Positions 29,534-39,216 of a stretch of DNA of 64,000 nt are shown here, piece after piece. A model generated the notes under the pieces. The model did no database searches. It was not told the origin of the DNA and saw only the letters and a list, made by a program, of their open reading frames with translations. Source of the stretch: an uncultured Verrucomicrobiota bacterium (lineage in GTDB: Bacteria; Verrucomicrobiota; Verrucomicrobiia; Limisphaerales; UBA9464); assembly GCA_903821635.1 (NCBI GenBank), contig CAIJLV010000163.1:17985-81984 (forward strand), given 5' to 3'. Made by a program: the position numbers and the translations under genes. Within the stretch, counting starts at the first letter, position 1; every line of letters begins with the position of its first letter.

Positions 29534-30547
29534 GTGCCCGCTGAAATTTTGTCTACGCACACCCCCGCCCTCTTCGCCACCGCCGTCGAACAGGCGGCGG
29601 CGCGGTTGCGCACCGGCGAAGTGGTCGCCGTGCCCACTGAGACTGTTTACGGGCTCGCCGCCAACGCCCTAGACTCGGCCGCAGTCGCCCGTATTTACGC
29701 CGCCAAGGGCCGCCCCAGTTACAACCCCATCATCGTCCACGTGGCTTCCCGCCCGATGGCACGGGCGTGCGCGGCCGTTTGGCCGTCACTCGCGGACCGC
29801 TTGGCCGCCGCCTTCTGGCCCGGGCCCCTCACACTCGTTGTGCCCAAAGCCGAGGTTATTCCTGAGATCGTCACCGCCGGCGGAAATACAGTCGGCGTTC
29901 GCTGGCCCCAACACCCCTTCATGCAGGCACTGATCCGGGCCTGCGACTTTCCGTTAGCCGCCCCCAGCGCAAACCTCACGAACCAGCTTTCGCCGACCAA
30001 CGCCACCCATGTTTTTCGGCAACTCGGGGATCGAGTGCCCCTGATCGTCGACGGCGGCGACTGCAATGTGGGCATCGAAAGCACTGTGGTGGACGTGACG
30101 GGCGCCGCCCCTCGAATCCTCCGGCCCGGTATGATCACGGAACCCTCCCTCCTCGCCGCGGCGGCACTCGCCGCCGGTCGAGCACCGACTCCTGAAGCGG
30201 ACGCAGGCGCGCTGCGCAGCCCCGGTTTATTAAAGAAGCACTATTCTCCGCAGGCGCGGGTCGTGCTTCGGAGTTGGCGTGATGAATCCGAGCTGACCGA
30301 TCAATTGGTCCGCTTGAACGCCTCGCCAGAGCGGACTTTTGTGCTCGCCCACACTCGAATCCCTTTGAGCGGCCGATTGCCCCATGTGCTGATCATTCCC
30401 GACGATCCCGAGGCTTTTGCTCGAGGACTCTACGCCGAATTACACCGGTGTGACGAACTGGGCGCCGAATGGATTGTTGTCGAAGAACTCCCGGACACCC
30501 CCGCATGGAGTGGCCTCACCGACCGACTGCGCCGGGCCGCGGCTTAA
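29534..30547 (+). CDS. L-threonylcarbamoyladenylate synthase (Sua5/TsaC type)
   Basis: Enzyme of 337 aa with a GTG start. It makes threonylcarbamoyl-AMP from threonine, bicarbonate and ATP for t6A37 in ANN-decoding tRNAs, with TsaD/B/E elsewhere. The YrdC domain (about 1-200) has VAVPTETVYGLAANA, IYAAKGRPSYNPIIVHV, FWPGPLTLV, VGVRWPQHP and APSANLTNQLSPT, then GIESTVVDV and LRPGMIT. The C-terminal Sua5 domain (LKKHYSPQARVVL to the end) marks the longer Sua5 form rather than the short TsaC form. It is flanked by tRNA-Pro and tRNA-Leu. Confidence 0.95.
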   Translation: MPAEILSTHTPALFATAVEQAAARLRTGEVVAVPTETVYGLAANALDSAAVARIYAAKGRPSYNPIIVHVASRPMARACAAVWPSLADRLAAAFWPGPLTLVVPKAEVIPEIVTAGGNTVGVRWPQHPFMQALIRACDFPLAAPSANLTNQLSPTNATHVFRQLGDRVPLIVDGGDCNVGIESTVVDVTGAAPRILRPGMITEPSLLAAAALAAGRAPTPEADAGALRSPGLLKKHYSPQARVVLRSWRDESELTDQLVRLNASPERTFVLAHTRIPLSGRLPHVLIIPDDPEAFARGLYAELHRCDELGAEWIVVEELPDTPAWSGLTDRLRRAAA

Positions 30548-30674
30548 GTTGGGAATCAGGCTGAAAGTGGAATTGGGGGAAAGCTAACTTAATTTTTTTG
30601 GAAACCACGTGAGCTTTCTGTTGCACGCCGGCCGCGACTCAAGCATACCAGCACCGCGTTTTACGCGACCCGAT

Positions 30675-30760
30675 GCCGGTGTGGCGAAATGGCAGACGCG
30701 CTAGACTCAAAATCTGGTTCTCGAAAGGGAGTGGGGGTTCAAGTCCCTCCACCGGCACCA
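30675..30760 (+). tRNA. tRNA-Leu (CAA)
   Basis: Class II tRNA with a long variable arm. Acceptor arms are GCCGGTG and CACCGGC, the D-arm region GCGAAATGGCAGACGC, the anticodon loop CTCAAAA (anticodon CAA), the variable arm about CTCGAAAGGGAG, and the T-arm GGTTCAAGTCC. The 3' CCA is encoded (30758-30760). A TTGCAC box followed by 17 bases and CATACC upstream may be its promoter. Confidence 0.95.
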
Positions 30761-31283
30761 ATATCCAAATCACGGTTGCGCCAAAACACTGTCCCACTGC
30801 CCTCCAGTGGCGCTTAAATCGGCTTACCTCTTCAGGCCGTTTTTGTTTAACAGCCCGTTTTTCGAATTCTGCCGCAGGCTGGGAAGCCTTCGCCCCGAGG
30901 GGACACCCTCGCTTTCAGTCGCCCGAAACCAATCCCTTGCGGGTCAAAGTGCCCACACACGCTTCTGCTGTTCGTCTCCCCTACTCGATGGGGCGTCGAC
31001 GGATTAGCAGTTGGTTTCTATTGGGTTTTGTTGAAGTTCCGACGCTCAGTCCAACTGAACGGCCTAAATCGCAAACCCACGGCTGGCTGATAACACGGTC
31101 GCTTCTTTAGTGCCCCTCACGATTACACTACACTAAGCACGGTCATTGAGCCTATTTTTCACCGTGCTGACGCGAGAAAATAATACAATCCAGATAGATT
31201 TCTCCTCCAGCCTGTTTACAGTGATTGGCGATTTAAGTTTGGCACTCACCAAGCAAGGCATCTACACTCACCGCTAACCTATT
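30761..31283. other. Gene-free, AT-richer region downstream of tRNA-Leu
   Basis: This stretch of 523 bases has no reading frame with believable protein character; the frame running through tRNA-Leu to 31110 is chance. Base composition is visibly more AT-rich than the flanks, especially from about 31110, where ataatacaatcc includes a good -10-like TACAAT. No integrase gene or repeat of the tRNA 3' end was seen, so an old island edge is possible but not shown. Confidence 0.4.
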
Positions 31284-31706
31284 ATGGATATTGAAAAGAT
31301 CATCGAAGAACAGAAGCTAGAGCTCACGCGCAAGCTGGAGTTGTTGACGAGCAACAACTTGACCCAACTGCTTGAGGAAAAACGCGCCTTAAAAGAAAAA
31401 CTCTCCGAAGTTGACGCCAAAATTTCCCAACTTGGAAGTCAGCTTGGAATTGATGTTGGTGACGAAGCTAAAGCAGACAAAAAGGAACGCGGTTCGCGCA
31501 TGAGCAGCACCGATATCAGGAAGCGCATCTTGGCAATACTGAGCAGCAATCCCGATGGCCTAGGTCAGAAGCAGATCAGCGATCTTTCCGGGGTGTCCTA
31601 CCCCTCGGTCATTAACTTTATCAAAGATAACGCGTCCATTCTGACGGCCACTGGCAAACTCAAGACCAAGAAGATTTTCTTGAAAGCCGAAGCGCTCGCG
31701 GAATAA
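31284..31706 (+). CDS. Coiled-coil and winged-helix-like hypothetical protein
   Basis: Protein of 140 aa. Residues 1-55 are a charged coiled coil (KIIEEQKLELTRKLELL, then LEEKRALKEKLSEVDAKISQLG). A lysine-rich linker follows, then a C-terminal HTH-like domain (STDIRKRILAILSSNPDGLG, then QKQISDLSGVSYPSVINFI, and a GKLKTKKIFLKAE wing). It could be a DNA-binding regulator or a nucleoid-type protein. I do not recognise the family. Its codons are less GC-biased than those of neighbours, and it has its own terminator right after the stop, both consistent with acquisition beside the tRNA. Confidence 0.75.
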   Translation: MDIEKIIEEQKLELTRKLELLTSNNLTQLLEEKRALKEKLSEVDAKISQLGSQLGIDVGDEAKADKKERGSRMSSTDIRKRILAILSSNPDGLGQKQISDLSGVSYPSVINFIKDNASILTATGKLKTKKIFLKAEALAE

Positions 31707-31744
31707 CGATAACAGTTGAGCCGGCAAATACTCGGAACTACTGC

Positions 31745-31780
31745 AAACACCCTTGGATTTGATCCAAGGGTGTTTTGTTT
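31745..31780 (+). terminator. Strong intrinsic terminator
   Basis: A 14-bp perfect stem, AAACACCCTTGGAT (31745-31758) with ATCCAAGGGTGTTT (31762-31775), a 3-base loop and TGTTT following. It lies about 40 bases after the stop of the coiled-coil/HTH gene. It is the clearest terminator in the window. Confidence 0.9.
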
Positions 31781-31942
31781 ATCAACGACTGCAAGATCGC
31801 TAAACCACAGCTTGGAAAGAACCAGAGCCTGCGAAAGCGCCACGTTTGGCTCAACGGCAGGCCAGACTACGGCCCAATACATGTTCGCTCATGAGACCAA
31901 CGCCCGTCCTTCTTACTTGGAGGTAGGCCCAAGGGGCATGGC

Positions 31943-33502
31943 TCACCAGTCGGTAGGCTGGTAGTCCTTGAGAAATTTGCCCCAGACATGTTCACCCGTA
32001 TTGAAGCCGGCGATGATGGGGTCAACGATGCGCGCCGCGCCATCCACGATATCCAAGGGTGGGTGGAAACGATGCTGTTCGACCTTGCGGGCCGCAATCT
32101 GGACCGGGTCCTCGTCCGTCACCCAACCGGTATCCACAGCGTTCATGTGGATCCCGCTCGCGTGGTAATCCGCAGCCGAGGTGCGCGTCATCATGTTGAG
32201 TGCCGCCTTCGCCATGTTGGTGTGCGGATGGCGCGTCGTCTTAAACTTGCGGTAAAACTGACCTTCGACCGCCGAGACGTTGACAATGTGTTTGTCGCGC
32301 TCCGGCGTCCGTTGCATCAACGACTTTAGGCGCGCATTAAGCACGAATGGGGCGACGGCATTCACCAACTGAACCTCCAACAGTTCGACCGCCGGCACCT
32401 CGTCCAACATTAGGCGCCATGAATTGCGCTCCCGCAGGTCCACTTGCTGCAAGTCTTGGTCGAGCCGACCTTCCGGAAACAAATCTTGCTGGGCCGCAAG
32501 CTCCTCCGGCAGCAGCGGCACTTGCGACAACGCCGCCGCGTGGGTCAAACCAGCGACCTCCGCGAGGCGGCGTTCTAGCACGGCCGGTTTGGCCTCGCCT
32601 TCGGGCAGGAGATGGTAACCGCGCAAACCTTCGTAAGCCCCCAGAAGCTTGCGCGCCCTAGCCGGCAGATCGTCGGCCGAAGCCGTCTCTACGGCCATCA
32701 TGTGATGATAGAAATCGGGCGGCCGGCGCACGGTCTGGCAGGCATTGTTGATAATGAAATCCAGCCGGTCTCGCGTGGCGAGCAAGTGGCGGCAGAAGGC
32801 TTCGACGCTCGGGGTGTGGCGCAGATCCAGCCCGAAGATTTCCAATCGGTGGCCCCATTCCTCGAAATCCGGTTCCGCCGCATACCGGGCCGCCGAATCA
32901 CGCGGAAAACGCGTGCTCACGATCAAATTGGCACCAGCCCGCAGTAGCTTGATACCGGCCTGATAGCCAATCTTCACCCGCCCACCGGTCAGCAGCGCGA
33001 CCCGCCCGCGCAGATCGGCCGTCTCAGTTCGCTTATGGAAGTTAAGCTCGGCACAAGTCGGGCAAAGCTGGTCGTAAAACGGATGAACCTTGGAATAGTC
33101 CTGCTTACAGATGTAGCAGTTTTGCGGCTCCACGACCTCTCGAAACTCCGGATCGTCCTCGATTTCCCGAGGTTCAATCGCCGGCGGCGGCGGCAGGTTC
33201 GGGGTAGTGAATACGGATTGTCGGCGCAACTTGCGAATGCCCGTGTCAGCCAGCACCGATTCGTCGCGCTTCAGCTTGTCGGCCTTGCGTTGGCGCTGAG
33301 TCGCTTTGACCAATCGGCGGCGCTCGCCCACGTCTGGACAAAATATCTGGCCTGCGGCGTTGACCAATCGGGCTCGGTCAGCGGGCGGAAGGTTCGCGAG
33401 CAGGGCGCGATCCTGGGCCACTGCCTCCAGCGCGGCGGCGGCGGCCAGCAACTGTTCTACGGAAGGGCGCGCGTTCGAATCCATGGCGAGTGACGACGAC
33501 AT
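31943..33502 (-). CDS. SDR-like protein with internal zinc-ribbon and altered catalytic Tyr
   Basis: Protein of about 519 aa. I chose ATG 33502 because AAGGGG lies 4 bases upstream; ATG 33484 is an alternative. The N-terminal 120 residues are helical and charged. A CxxC...CxxC pair (Cys129/132 and Cys147/150, NCYICKQ and LCPTCAE) forms a probable zinc ribbon. An SDR-type Rossmann domain follows: [16 protein letters not shown] (not the usual TGxxxGIG), [19 protein letters not shown]. Ser is kept in VNVSAVEG, but the YxxxK segment reads HTNMAKAAL, so Thr replaces Tyr while Lys remains. A long insert lies between NNACQT and the Ser strand. Oxidoreductase activity is doubtful; the role is unknown. 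Confidence 0.85.
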   Translation of the reverse strand: MSSSLAMDSNARPSVEQLLAAAAALEAVAQDRALLANLPPADRARLVNAAGQIFCPDVGERRRLVKATQRQRKADKLKRDESVLADTGIRKLRRQSVFTTPNLPPPPAIEPREIEDDPEFREVVEPQNCYICKQDYSKVHPFYDQLCPTCAELNFHKRTETADLRGRVALLTGGRVKIGYQAGIKLLRAGANLIVSTRFPRDSAARYAAEPDFEEWGHRLEIFGLDLRHTPSVEAFCRHLLATRDRLDFIINNACQTVRRPPDFYHHMMAVETASADDLPARARKLLGAYEGLRGYHLLPEGEAKPAVLERRLAEVAGLTHAAALSQVPLLPEELAAQQDLFPEGRLDQDLQQVDLRERNSWRLMLDEVPAVELLEVQLVNAVAPFVLNARLKSLMQRTPERDKHIVNVSAVEGQFYRKFKTTRHPHTNMAKAALNMMTRTSAADYHASGIHMNAVDTGWVTDEDPVQIAARKVEQHRFHPPLDIVDGAARIVDPIIAGFNTGEHVWGKFLKDYQPTDW

Positions 33503-33688
33503 CAATCCCCTTGTCATCGCAGCGGAACGGGGGTGCCGACCAGCCTGAAACTCCGCCAACCGCGGCCGCAAGGGCAATGCCCACCCTTGAAATGACGCCG
33601 CGCATTGCACCGTCAGGAAGCGAATGTCCTCCGCTTTTCCCCCGCGTGCTGCGTGGACCCTGAGACCGCCGCGGATTAGTCTTCACCG

Positions 33689-35545
33689 ATGTCACGACAT
33701 TCGCGGAACGCCCGGGCCGGCCTTGAACTGCCGAAGGCCAAGCTCGACCGGGAGTCCCTGGGTGAGGCGCTCCAGTTGTTTCGTTATCTACGGCCGTATC
33801 GCGGGCGTTTTATCGCGGCCCTCGTCTCATTGTTTACGGCGAGTTTGCTGAGCCTCGCGTTCCCTTACCTCGCCGGCCACATCGTGGATGCCGCGGTTTC
33901 GCCCCAACCCAGCGGCCTGCTCGCCAACGTCAACCGCATCACGCTGTTGTTGCTCGGGGTGCTCGCGCTGCAGGCGGGCTGCCAGTTCTTCCATTCGCTG
34001 TCGTTCGCCACCGTCGGGCAACGCAGCCTCGTGGACCTGCGCCGCGAGACTTACGCCCGACTCATCTCGCTGCCGATGACCTTCTTCGCTCAGCGCCGCG
34101 TAGGGGAACTCGCCAGCCGATTGTCGGCGGATCTCATCCAGATTGAGGACACTCTAGTCGGTATCCTCCCCCAATTCCTCCGCCAATCCACCCTCCTCCT
34201 CGGGGGCATCGCCCTGATCGCCGCCACCTCGCTTGAACTCACTGGCCTGATGCTCGTCAGCCTGCCAGTGCTGACCGCAGTCACCGTCACTTTTGGGCGC
34301 CGCACCCGAAAGCTGGCCCGGGAAGCCCAAGATCGCCTCGCCGATACCGCCACCGTGGTGGAAGAAACCCTGCAGGGGATCATGAACGTGAAGGCGTTCA
34401 CCAACGAGCGCTACGAACTCGGCCGCTACCATGACGGACTGAAACTGTTCCTTGCGACCACGCTGCGAAGCGCCCGACTGCGGGCCGCCTTCATCGCCTT
34501 CATCGTCTTCTCGCTATTCGGCTCGATCGTGCTCGTCCTGTGGTCCGGCGCTCGCCTGTTGCAGGCCGGCGAAATCACCTTCGGCGAGCTCACCCGCTTC
34601 ATTCTGTGCAACACGTTTGTAGCCGGTGCAATGGGACAGTTTGCCGAACTCTACAGCCAGATCCAGAAGACGGTTGGGGCCACCCAGCGCGTGCGGGAAT
34701 TGCTCCGTGAAACCGGCGAAATCGACCTCGCCCCGACGGTCCCTTCCCCGATGCCCCGACTGAAGGGCGACGTGCGCTTCGAACAGGTTCGCTTCACCTA
34801 TCCCAGCCGGGCCGAAGTGGAGGTGCTGCACGGAATCAATCTGATCGCACAGCCCGGCCAAAAAATCGCCCTCGTCGGCCCCAGCGGCGCCGGCAAATCC
34901 ACCCTCATTTCCCTGCTGCTCCGGCTTTACGATCCCACGACCGGATGCGTGCGCATCGATGGGCGCGACGCGCGCCAATACCCCCTCACGGCGCTCCGCG
35001 AGCAGATGGCTCTCGTGCCGCAGGAGGTGCTGCTCTTCGGCGGCAGCATCGCGGAGAACATCGCCTACGGACGCCCCGGCGCCTCCCTAGCCGACATCGA
35101 GGTGGCCGCCCGCCAAGCCAATGCCCACGATTTCATTAAAAAATTCCCTGAAGGCTACGAAACCCTCGTCGGCGACCGCGGCATCAAGCTGTCCGGCGGC
35201 CAACGCCAACGCGTCGCCATTGCGCGGGCGCTGCTCCGCAATCCGGCCATCCTCATTCTCGACGAAGCGACCAGTTCGTTAGATTCCGAAAGCGAACGAC
35301 TCATCCAAGCAGCCCTCGAAATCCTGATGCGGGGCCGCACTACGTTCATCATCGCCCATCGCCTCGCCACGGTCCGGCACGCCGATCAGATTCTCGTTAT
35401 TGCCGCCGGACAAGTCGCCGAAGCCGGCACCCATGCCGAATTGTCCGCGCTTGAGGGCGGCATCTATCGCCGGTTGGCAAACCTCCAGTTCCGGGAAGAG
35501 GCGTGGACCGTGGCGGGCACTGGCAACGAACCGCCGCAGCCCTGA
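33689..35545 (+). CDS. ABC exporter, MsbA-like half-transporter
   Basis: Inner-membrane protein of 618 aa with fused permease and ATPase. Six TM helices lie in residues about 35-330 with the ABC_membrane coupling pattern. The nucleotide-binding domain has Walker A GPSGAGKST, Q-loop VPQEVLLFGGSI, signature LSGGQRQRVA, Walker B ILILDEATSSLD and H-loop IAHRLAT. It is expected to act as a homodimer exporting lipid, lipid A core, peptide or drug; the MsbA/BmrA group is most likely. It stands alone, divergent from the SDR-like gene, with no accessory genes. Confidence 0.94.
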   Translation: MSRHSRNARAGLELPKAKLDRESLGEALQLFRYLRPYRGRFIAALVSLFTASLLSLAFPYLAGHIVDAAVSPQPSGLLANVNRITLLLLGVLALQAGCQFFHSLSFATVGQRSLVDLRRETYARLISLPMTFFAQRRVGELASRLSADLIQIEDTLVGILPQFLRQSTLLLGGIALIAATSLELTGLMLVSLPVLTAVTVTFGRRTRKLAREAQDRLADTATVVEETLQGIMNVKAFTNERYELGRYHDGLKLFLATTLRSARLRAAFIAFIVFSLFGSIVLVLWSGARLLQAGEITFGELTRFILCNTFVAGAMGQFAELYSQIQKTVGATQRVRELLRETGEIDLAPTVPSPMPRLKGDVRFEQVRFTYPSRAEVEVLHGINLIAQPGQKIALVGPSGAGKSTLISLLLRLYDPTTGCVRIDGRDARQYPLTALREQMALVPQEVLLFGGSIAENIAYGRPGASLADIEVAARQANAHDFIKKFPEGYETLVGDRGIKLSGGQRQRVAIARALLRNPAILILDEATSSLDSESERLIQAALEILMRGRTTFIIAHRLATVRHADQILVIAAGQVAEAGTHAELSALEGGIYRRLANLQFREEAWTVAGTGNEPPQP

Positions 35546-35699
35546 GTTGGCAAGTGAACCTAGGGCGGCCCAGATTTTGAAGGTATCGGCGCTCACGCAA
35601 GAGTCGCCCCGCCAACGCGCCTCTTGGTCCCCCGCCGCTCGACAGCTCGGGTGAACTATTCGAGTTTCGTTGCATTCAATTGCCTACCCTCCATTCGCC

Positions 35700-37727
35700 A
35701 TGAACCAGCTCCTCAGCGCTTCGGTGATCGGGCTCGCTCTGACTGCCGGGGCCTGCGCCCAATCAATCGCCCGAGTGTGGGACGAACAGATTCTCTCCGC
35801 CATCCGCATTGATCGGCCGCACCCCCCGGTGCATGCGCGCAATCTCTTTCACCTGTCGGCGGCGATGTATGACGCTTGGGCCGCCTACGACGCCACGGCC
35901 ACGGGCTTGCTTTACCACGCCAAACACACCGCGCCCGACGTGGTCGCAGCCCGCACCGAGGCGATCAGTTACGCCGCCTACCGACTGTTGCGGCAGCGTT
36001 ATGCGCTGTCGCACAATGCCCCCGCTACCCTGTCCCTGCTCGACGCCCGGTTCTCTGCCCTCGGCTTTGACAAGCGCGAACTGAGCCTTGACCCGACGAC
36101 TCCCGCCGGCGTGGGCAACGCCGTGTTCGCCACGCTCGCCGCGTATGTGGCCGAAGACGGTGCCCGACAAAATTTCGCCTATGCCGACCGACCGCCACTC
36201 GAAGGCGGCTACCAGTCAGCCAACGCCTTGCCCTTGGCCATCGCGATCCCCGGCACGCTGGCGTTCAACGTCAACCGCTGGCAGGCCCTCGCCCTGACCG
36301 AAGCGACCACTCAAAACGGCATCCCGACGGACTCGATTCAAACGTTTCAAGGGGCCCATTGGCTCGACGTTCGCCCGTTCGCGCTCACGCGGGACAACGC
36401 GTCCCAGCCTTGGATTGATCCCGGGCCGCCGTCCGCCCACGCCACTGCGACTCATGCCCAGTTTACGGAGGAGGTGGTGGCGGTGCTGCGTTACGCCAGC
36501 CAACTCAGCCCCGACGACGGCGTGCTCCTTGAGCTTTCGCCGGGGCATTTCGGCCACAATTCGCTCGGCCAAAACGACGGCACCGGACATCCCCTGAACC
36601 CCAGCACGGGCCAGCCCTACGCGCCTAACGTGGTCAAGCGCGGCGATTTTGCCCGCGTGCTGGCCGAGTTCTGGGCGGACGGCCCCAGCTCCGAAACGCC
36701 GCCCGGGCACTGGAACGCGCTCGCCAACTACGTCAGCGATTCCGCCGGCCGGTCCCAGCGCATTGGCGGCACGGGGCCCGTAGTGGATGACTTGGAATGG
36801 GACGTGAAACTCTATTTTGCGCTCAATTCCGCCCTGCACGACGCGGCCTGCGCCGCTTGGTCGCTTAAGCGCCATTACGACGGCTGGCGTCCGGTCACCG
36901 CGGTTCGCTTCATGGGCCAGCTCGGCCAAGGCACTGAGCCGACCGCCCCCCGTTATCATCCCCACGGTTTGCCGCTGATTCCTGGGCTGATTGAGCTGGT
37001 CACGGCGGAAACCGCCGCCACCGGCCAACGGCACGCCGGTTTTCCCGCGGGCGCCCTCGTGGTCCACTCTTGGCCGGGACAGCCCCGTGATCCCGCCATC
37101 CAAGCCTCGGGCGTGCGTTGGATTCGACCGGAGAACTGGTTACCCTATCAAAAGCGCACCTTTGTCACCCCCGCGTTTCCGGGCTACGTCTCCGGTCACA
37201 GCACGTTCAGTCGAGCCGCGGCAGAGGTGCTCGCGGCCTTCACTGGCTCGCCGTTTTTTCCCGGTGGCCTCGGCACGTTCACGGCACCGAAAGACAGTTA
37301 TCTGGGCGCTGAAAAGGGCCCCTCAGAAACAGTCCAGCTCCAGTGGGCAACCTATTTCGACGCGGCCGATCAATCCGGAATTTCCCGACTCTGGGGCGGC
37401 ATCCACCCGCCGGCCGACGACTTCGCGGGCCGGCACGTGGGCGCGGAAGTCGGCCGGCGGGCATGGGCGCTCACCCGGCGCTATTTCGAGGGCACCATTC
37501 ATCGCGTCGGCGCGCCGATGACGTGGGCGCGCTTGGCCGAGGGCGGCATTCTTACCCGTTGCGAAACCGTCCGGGGCCAAACGTATCAACTGCAAGCCAC
37601 CGCCGACCTAAAGGTGCCCTTTGCTGATGAACCCGGGGGCTCGTTCCAAGCCGTAGATTCACCGACCTTGCAGACCCACCCCACTGCGGCCGCGGGGCGC
37701 TTCTTCCGTCTGCTCACGTTACCCTGA
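35700..37727 (+). CDS. Secreted vanadium-haloperoxidase/PAP2-like protein
   Basis: Secreted protein of about 675 aa. The ATG at 35700 begins a signal peptide (MNQLLSASVIGLALTAGACAQ). The helical body ends in the vanadate/phosphate site: PFPGY-type segment PAFPGYVSGHSTFSRAAAEV (SGH with catalytic His) and LWGGIHPPADDFAGRHVG (second His with Arg region). The N-terminal part (HARNLFHLSAAMYDAWAAYD) is typical of bacterial vanadium-dependent haloperoxidase homologues. A C-terminal segment (RGQTYQLQATADL, then FQAVDSP, then GRFFRLL) resembles the YR module of the exoproteins here. It may halogenate or act as an extracytoplasmic phosphatase; sequence does not decide. Confidence 0.88.
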   Translation: MNQLLSASVIGLALTAGACAQSIARVWDEQILSAIRIDRPHPPVHARNLFHLSAAMYDAWAAYDATATGLLYHAKHTAPDVVAARTEAISYAAYRLLRQRYALSHNAPATLSLLDARFSALGFDKRELSLDPTTPAGVGNAVFATLAAYVAEDGARQNFAYADRPPLEGGYQSANALPLAIAIPGTLAFNVNRWQALALTEATTQNGIPTDSIQTFQGAHWLDVRPFALTRDNASQPWIDPGPPSAHATATHAQFTEEVVAVLRYASQLSPDDGVLLELSPGHFGHNSLGQNDGTGHPLNPSTGQPYAPNVVKRGDFARVLAEFWADGPSSETPPGHWNALANYVSDSAGRSQRIGGTGPVVDDLEWDVKLYFALNSALHDAACAAWSLKRHYDGWRPVTAVRFMGQLGQGTEPTAPRYHPHGLPLIPGLIELVTAETAATGQRHAGFPAGALVVHSWPGQPRDPAIQASGVRWIRPENWLPYQKRTFVTPAFPGYVSGHSTFSRAAAEVLAAFTGSPFFPGGLGTFTAPKDSYLGAEKGPSETVQLQWATYFDAADQSGISRLWGGIHPPADDFAGRHVGAEVGRRAWALTRRYFEGTIHRVGAPMTWARLAEGGILTRCETVRGQTYQLQATADLKVPFADEPGGSFQAVDSPTLQTHPTAAAGRFFRLLTLP

Positions 37728-37911
37728 GTCAAAACACCCTTGGCTGCGGCGAAGTGGCGAACCCTACACCCGAAACTGGCCTTACGGTTTCCCCATGCAC
37801 AAGTGCTTGCAACGAGCCCACCCGCCGTCCCCGCCGGAGTGACCGTGGGGCTGGCCAGCGCCCGGGCCTTTGCGTTTGACCGCGGCCCCAATCTTCGCCG
37901 AAATCAACGCC

Positions 37912-38769
37912 ATGAACCTCCGTTCGTTCCTCGCGGCCGCCTCGTTCGCCGTTGCCACGCTGCTCACAGGCTGTAGCACCGGCGGCACCCGCAACGTGCT
38001 GGTCGCCAGCCACTCCTCCGCCCACCCAGGGGCGGCCGATCAATGCTGCGCCGCCGGCTGCGACACCAAGGCGACCGAGGCCGTTTACGAACTGCGCATT
38101 TACCACATCGCGCCGGGCAAAGCGGAGGGCCTCCACAACCGCTTCCGCAACCACACGCTCAAGCTCTTCAAGAAGCACGGCATCGAGAGCATCGGCTACT
38201 GGATGCCGGTCGACGAAAAAGATCAGCGCCTGCACTTCTTGCTCCGCTACCCGAGCCGCGAGGCCCGCGAAACCTCGTGGAAGGCCTTCGTGGCCGATCC
38301 CGCTTGGAAATCCGCCTACAAGGCGAGCGAGGCCAACGGCAAGCTGGTGGAGAAGGCCGAAAATCCGTTCTTCGTCGAAACCGACTACTCGCCCAAGGTG
38401 AAGAAGGGCAATGTGTCCAAGGGCGGCGTCTGGGAATTGCGCGACTACACCACGCCGGCGGGCCGCCTAGAGCACCTCGATGCGCGTTTTCGTGACCACA
38501 CGATCACGCTTTTCGCCAAACACGGGATGGGGAATCAAGGCTACTTCCACCTGATGAACGACCAAGCTGGGGCCGGCACCCGCCTCGTCTATTTCCTGAC
38601 CCACAAGTCGCAGGCCGCCGCCAAGGCGTCCTTCAGCGCTTTCGGCCAAGACCCCGCTTGGAAATCCGCCCGCGAAGCCAGCGAGCGAGCCGCAGGCGGT
38701 TCCCTGACGGTTCAAGGTGGCGTGAAGTCCGTCTTTCTAATGCCGACCGACTACTCGCCGACGAAGTAA
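37912..38769 (+). CDS. NIPSNAP-family lipoprotein with two domains
   Basis: Protein of 285 aa. The ATG at 37912 gives signal MNLRSFLAAASFAVATLLTG with lipobox Cys21. A short Cys/Ala-rich linker (QCCAAGCDTKA) is followed by two NIPSNAP (dimeric alpha-beta barrel) domains. The first is VYELRIYHIAPGKAEGLHNR and onwards, with IGYWMPVDEKDQRLHFLLRY; the second is VWELRDYTTPAGRLEHLDAR, with NQGYFHLMNDQ. The family's activity is unknown. The ORF extends 14 codons upstream of the chosen start without signal character. The SET-domain gene starts 3 bases after its stop, so they are likely co-transcribed. Confidence 0.9.
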   Translation: MNLRSFLAAASFAVATLLTGCSTGGTRNVLVASHSSAHPGAADQCCAAGCDTKATEAVYELRIYHIAPGKAEGLHNRFRNHTLKLFKKHGIESIGYWMPVDEKDQRLHFLLRYPSREARETSWKAFVADPAWKSAYKASEANGKLVEKAENPFFVETDYSPKVKKGNVSKGGVWELRDYTTPAGRLEHLDARFRDHTITLFAKHGMGNQGYFHLMNDQAGAGTRLVYFLTHKSQAAAKASFSAFGQDPAWKSAREASERAAGGSLTVQGGVKSVFLMPTDYSPTK

Positions 38770-38772
38770 GCC

Positions 38773-39216
38773 ATGCTCCTTGTCCGCACCCACGTCGCCC
38801 CAAGTCCGATTCACGGCTTGGGGCTTTTTGCGTCCGAGGCCATTCCACGCGGCACGCCCATTTGGCGCTTCCACGAAGGTTTTGATCACGCCTATACCCG
38901 CGCCGAGTTCGCCGAACTGCCGGCGCCCGCCCGGGAACATCTCCGCTGGTTCAGTTACTTCGACGCCGCCCTAGATGCCCTCATTAAGAGCGGTGACCTG
39001 AGTTGCTTCATGAACCACGCCGACGCGCCGAACACCGGGGCCGGTCCCGCTTGGAGTGAACCGGTCGTCACGGTCGCGCTCCGCGACGTCGCGGTCGGCG
39101 AAGAACTCACCTGCGACTACCACGCCTTCGACGGCGACGTCGCGTGGAAGTTTGGGCGTGTGCCAGCGGAAGCTCAGTTGGGCGCACGCCACCCGACGGA
39201 AGCGCTGGAGGGTTGA
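38773..39216 (+). CDS. SET-domain protein (putative protein-lysine methyltransferase)
   Basis: Compact protein of 147 aa consisting of almost only a SET domain. N-terminal SET-N motif is PIHGLGLFASEAIPRGTPIW; SET-C has the pseudoknot elements CFMNHADAPNTGAG (NH-containing AdoMet site) and VAVGEELTCDYHAF (catalytic Tyr). A short tail follows. The post-SET cysteines are missing. Bacterial stand-alone SET proteins methylate lysines of diverse targets; the substrate here is unknown. It lies 3 bases after the NIPSNAP gene and 233 bases before larB. Confidence 0.9.
   Translation: MLLVRTHVAPSPIHGLGLFASEAIPRGTPIWRFHEGFDHAYTRAEFAELPAPAREHLRWFSYFDAALDALIKSGDLSCFMNHADAPNTGAGPAWSEPVVTVALRDVAVGEELTCDYHAFDGDVAWKFGRVPAEAQLGARHPTEALEG

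Noticed and set aside
30673..31110. Open frame running through tRNA-Leu
   Set aside because: The first part is the tRNA itself; the remainder has no protein-like pattern.
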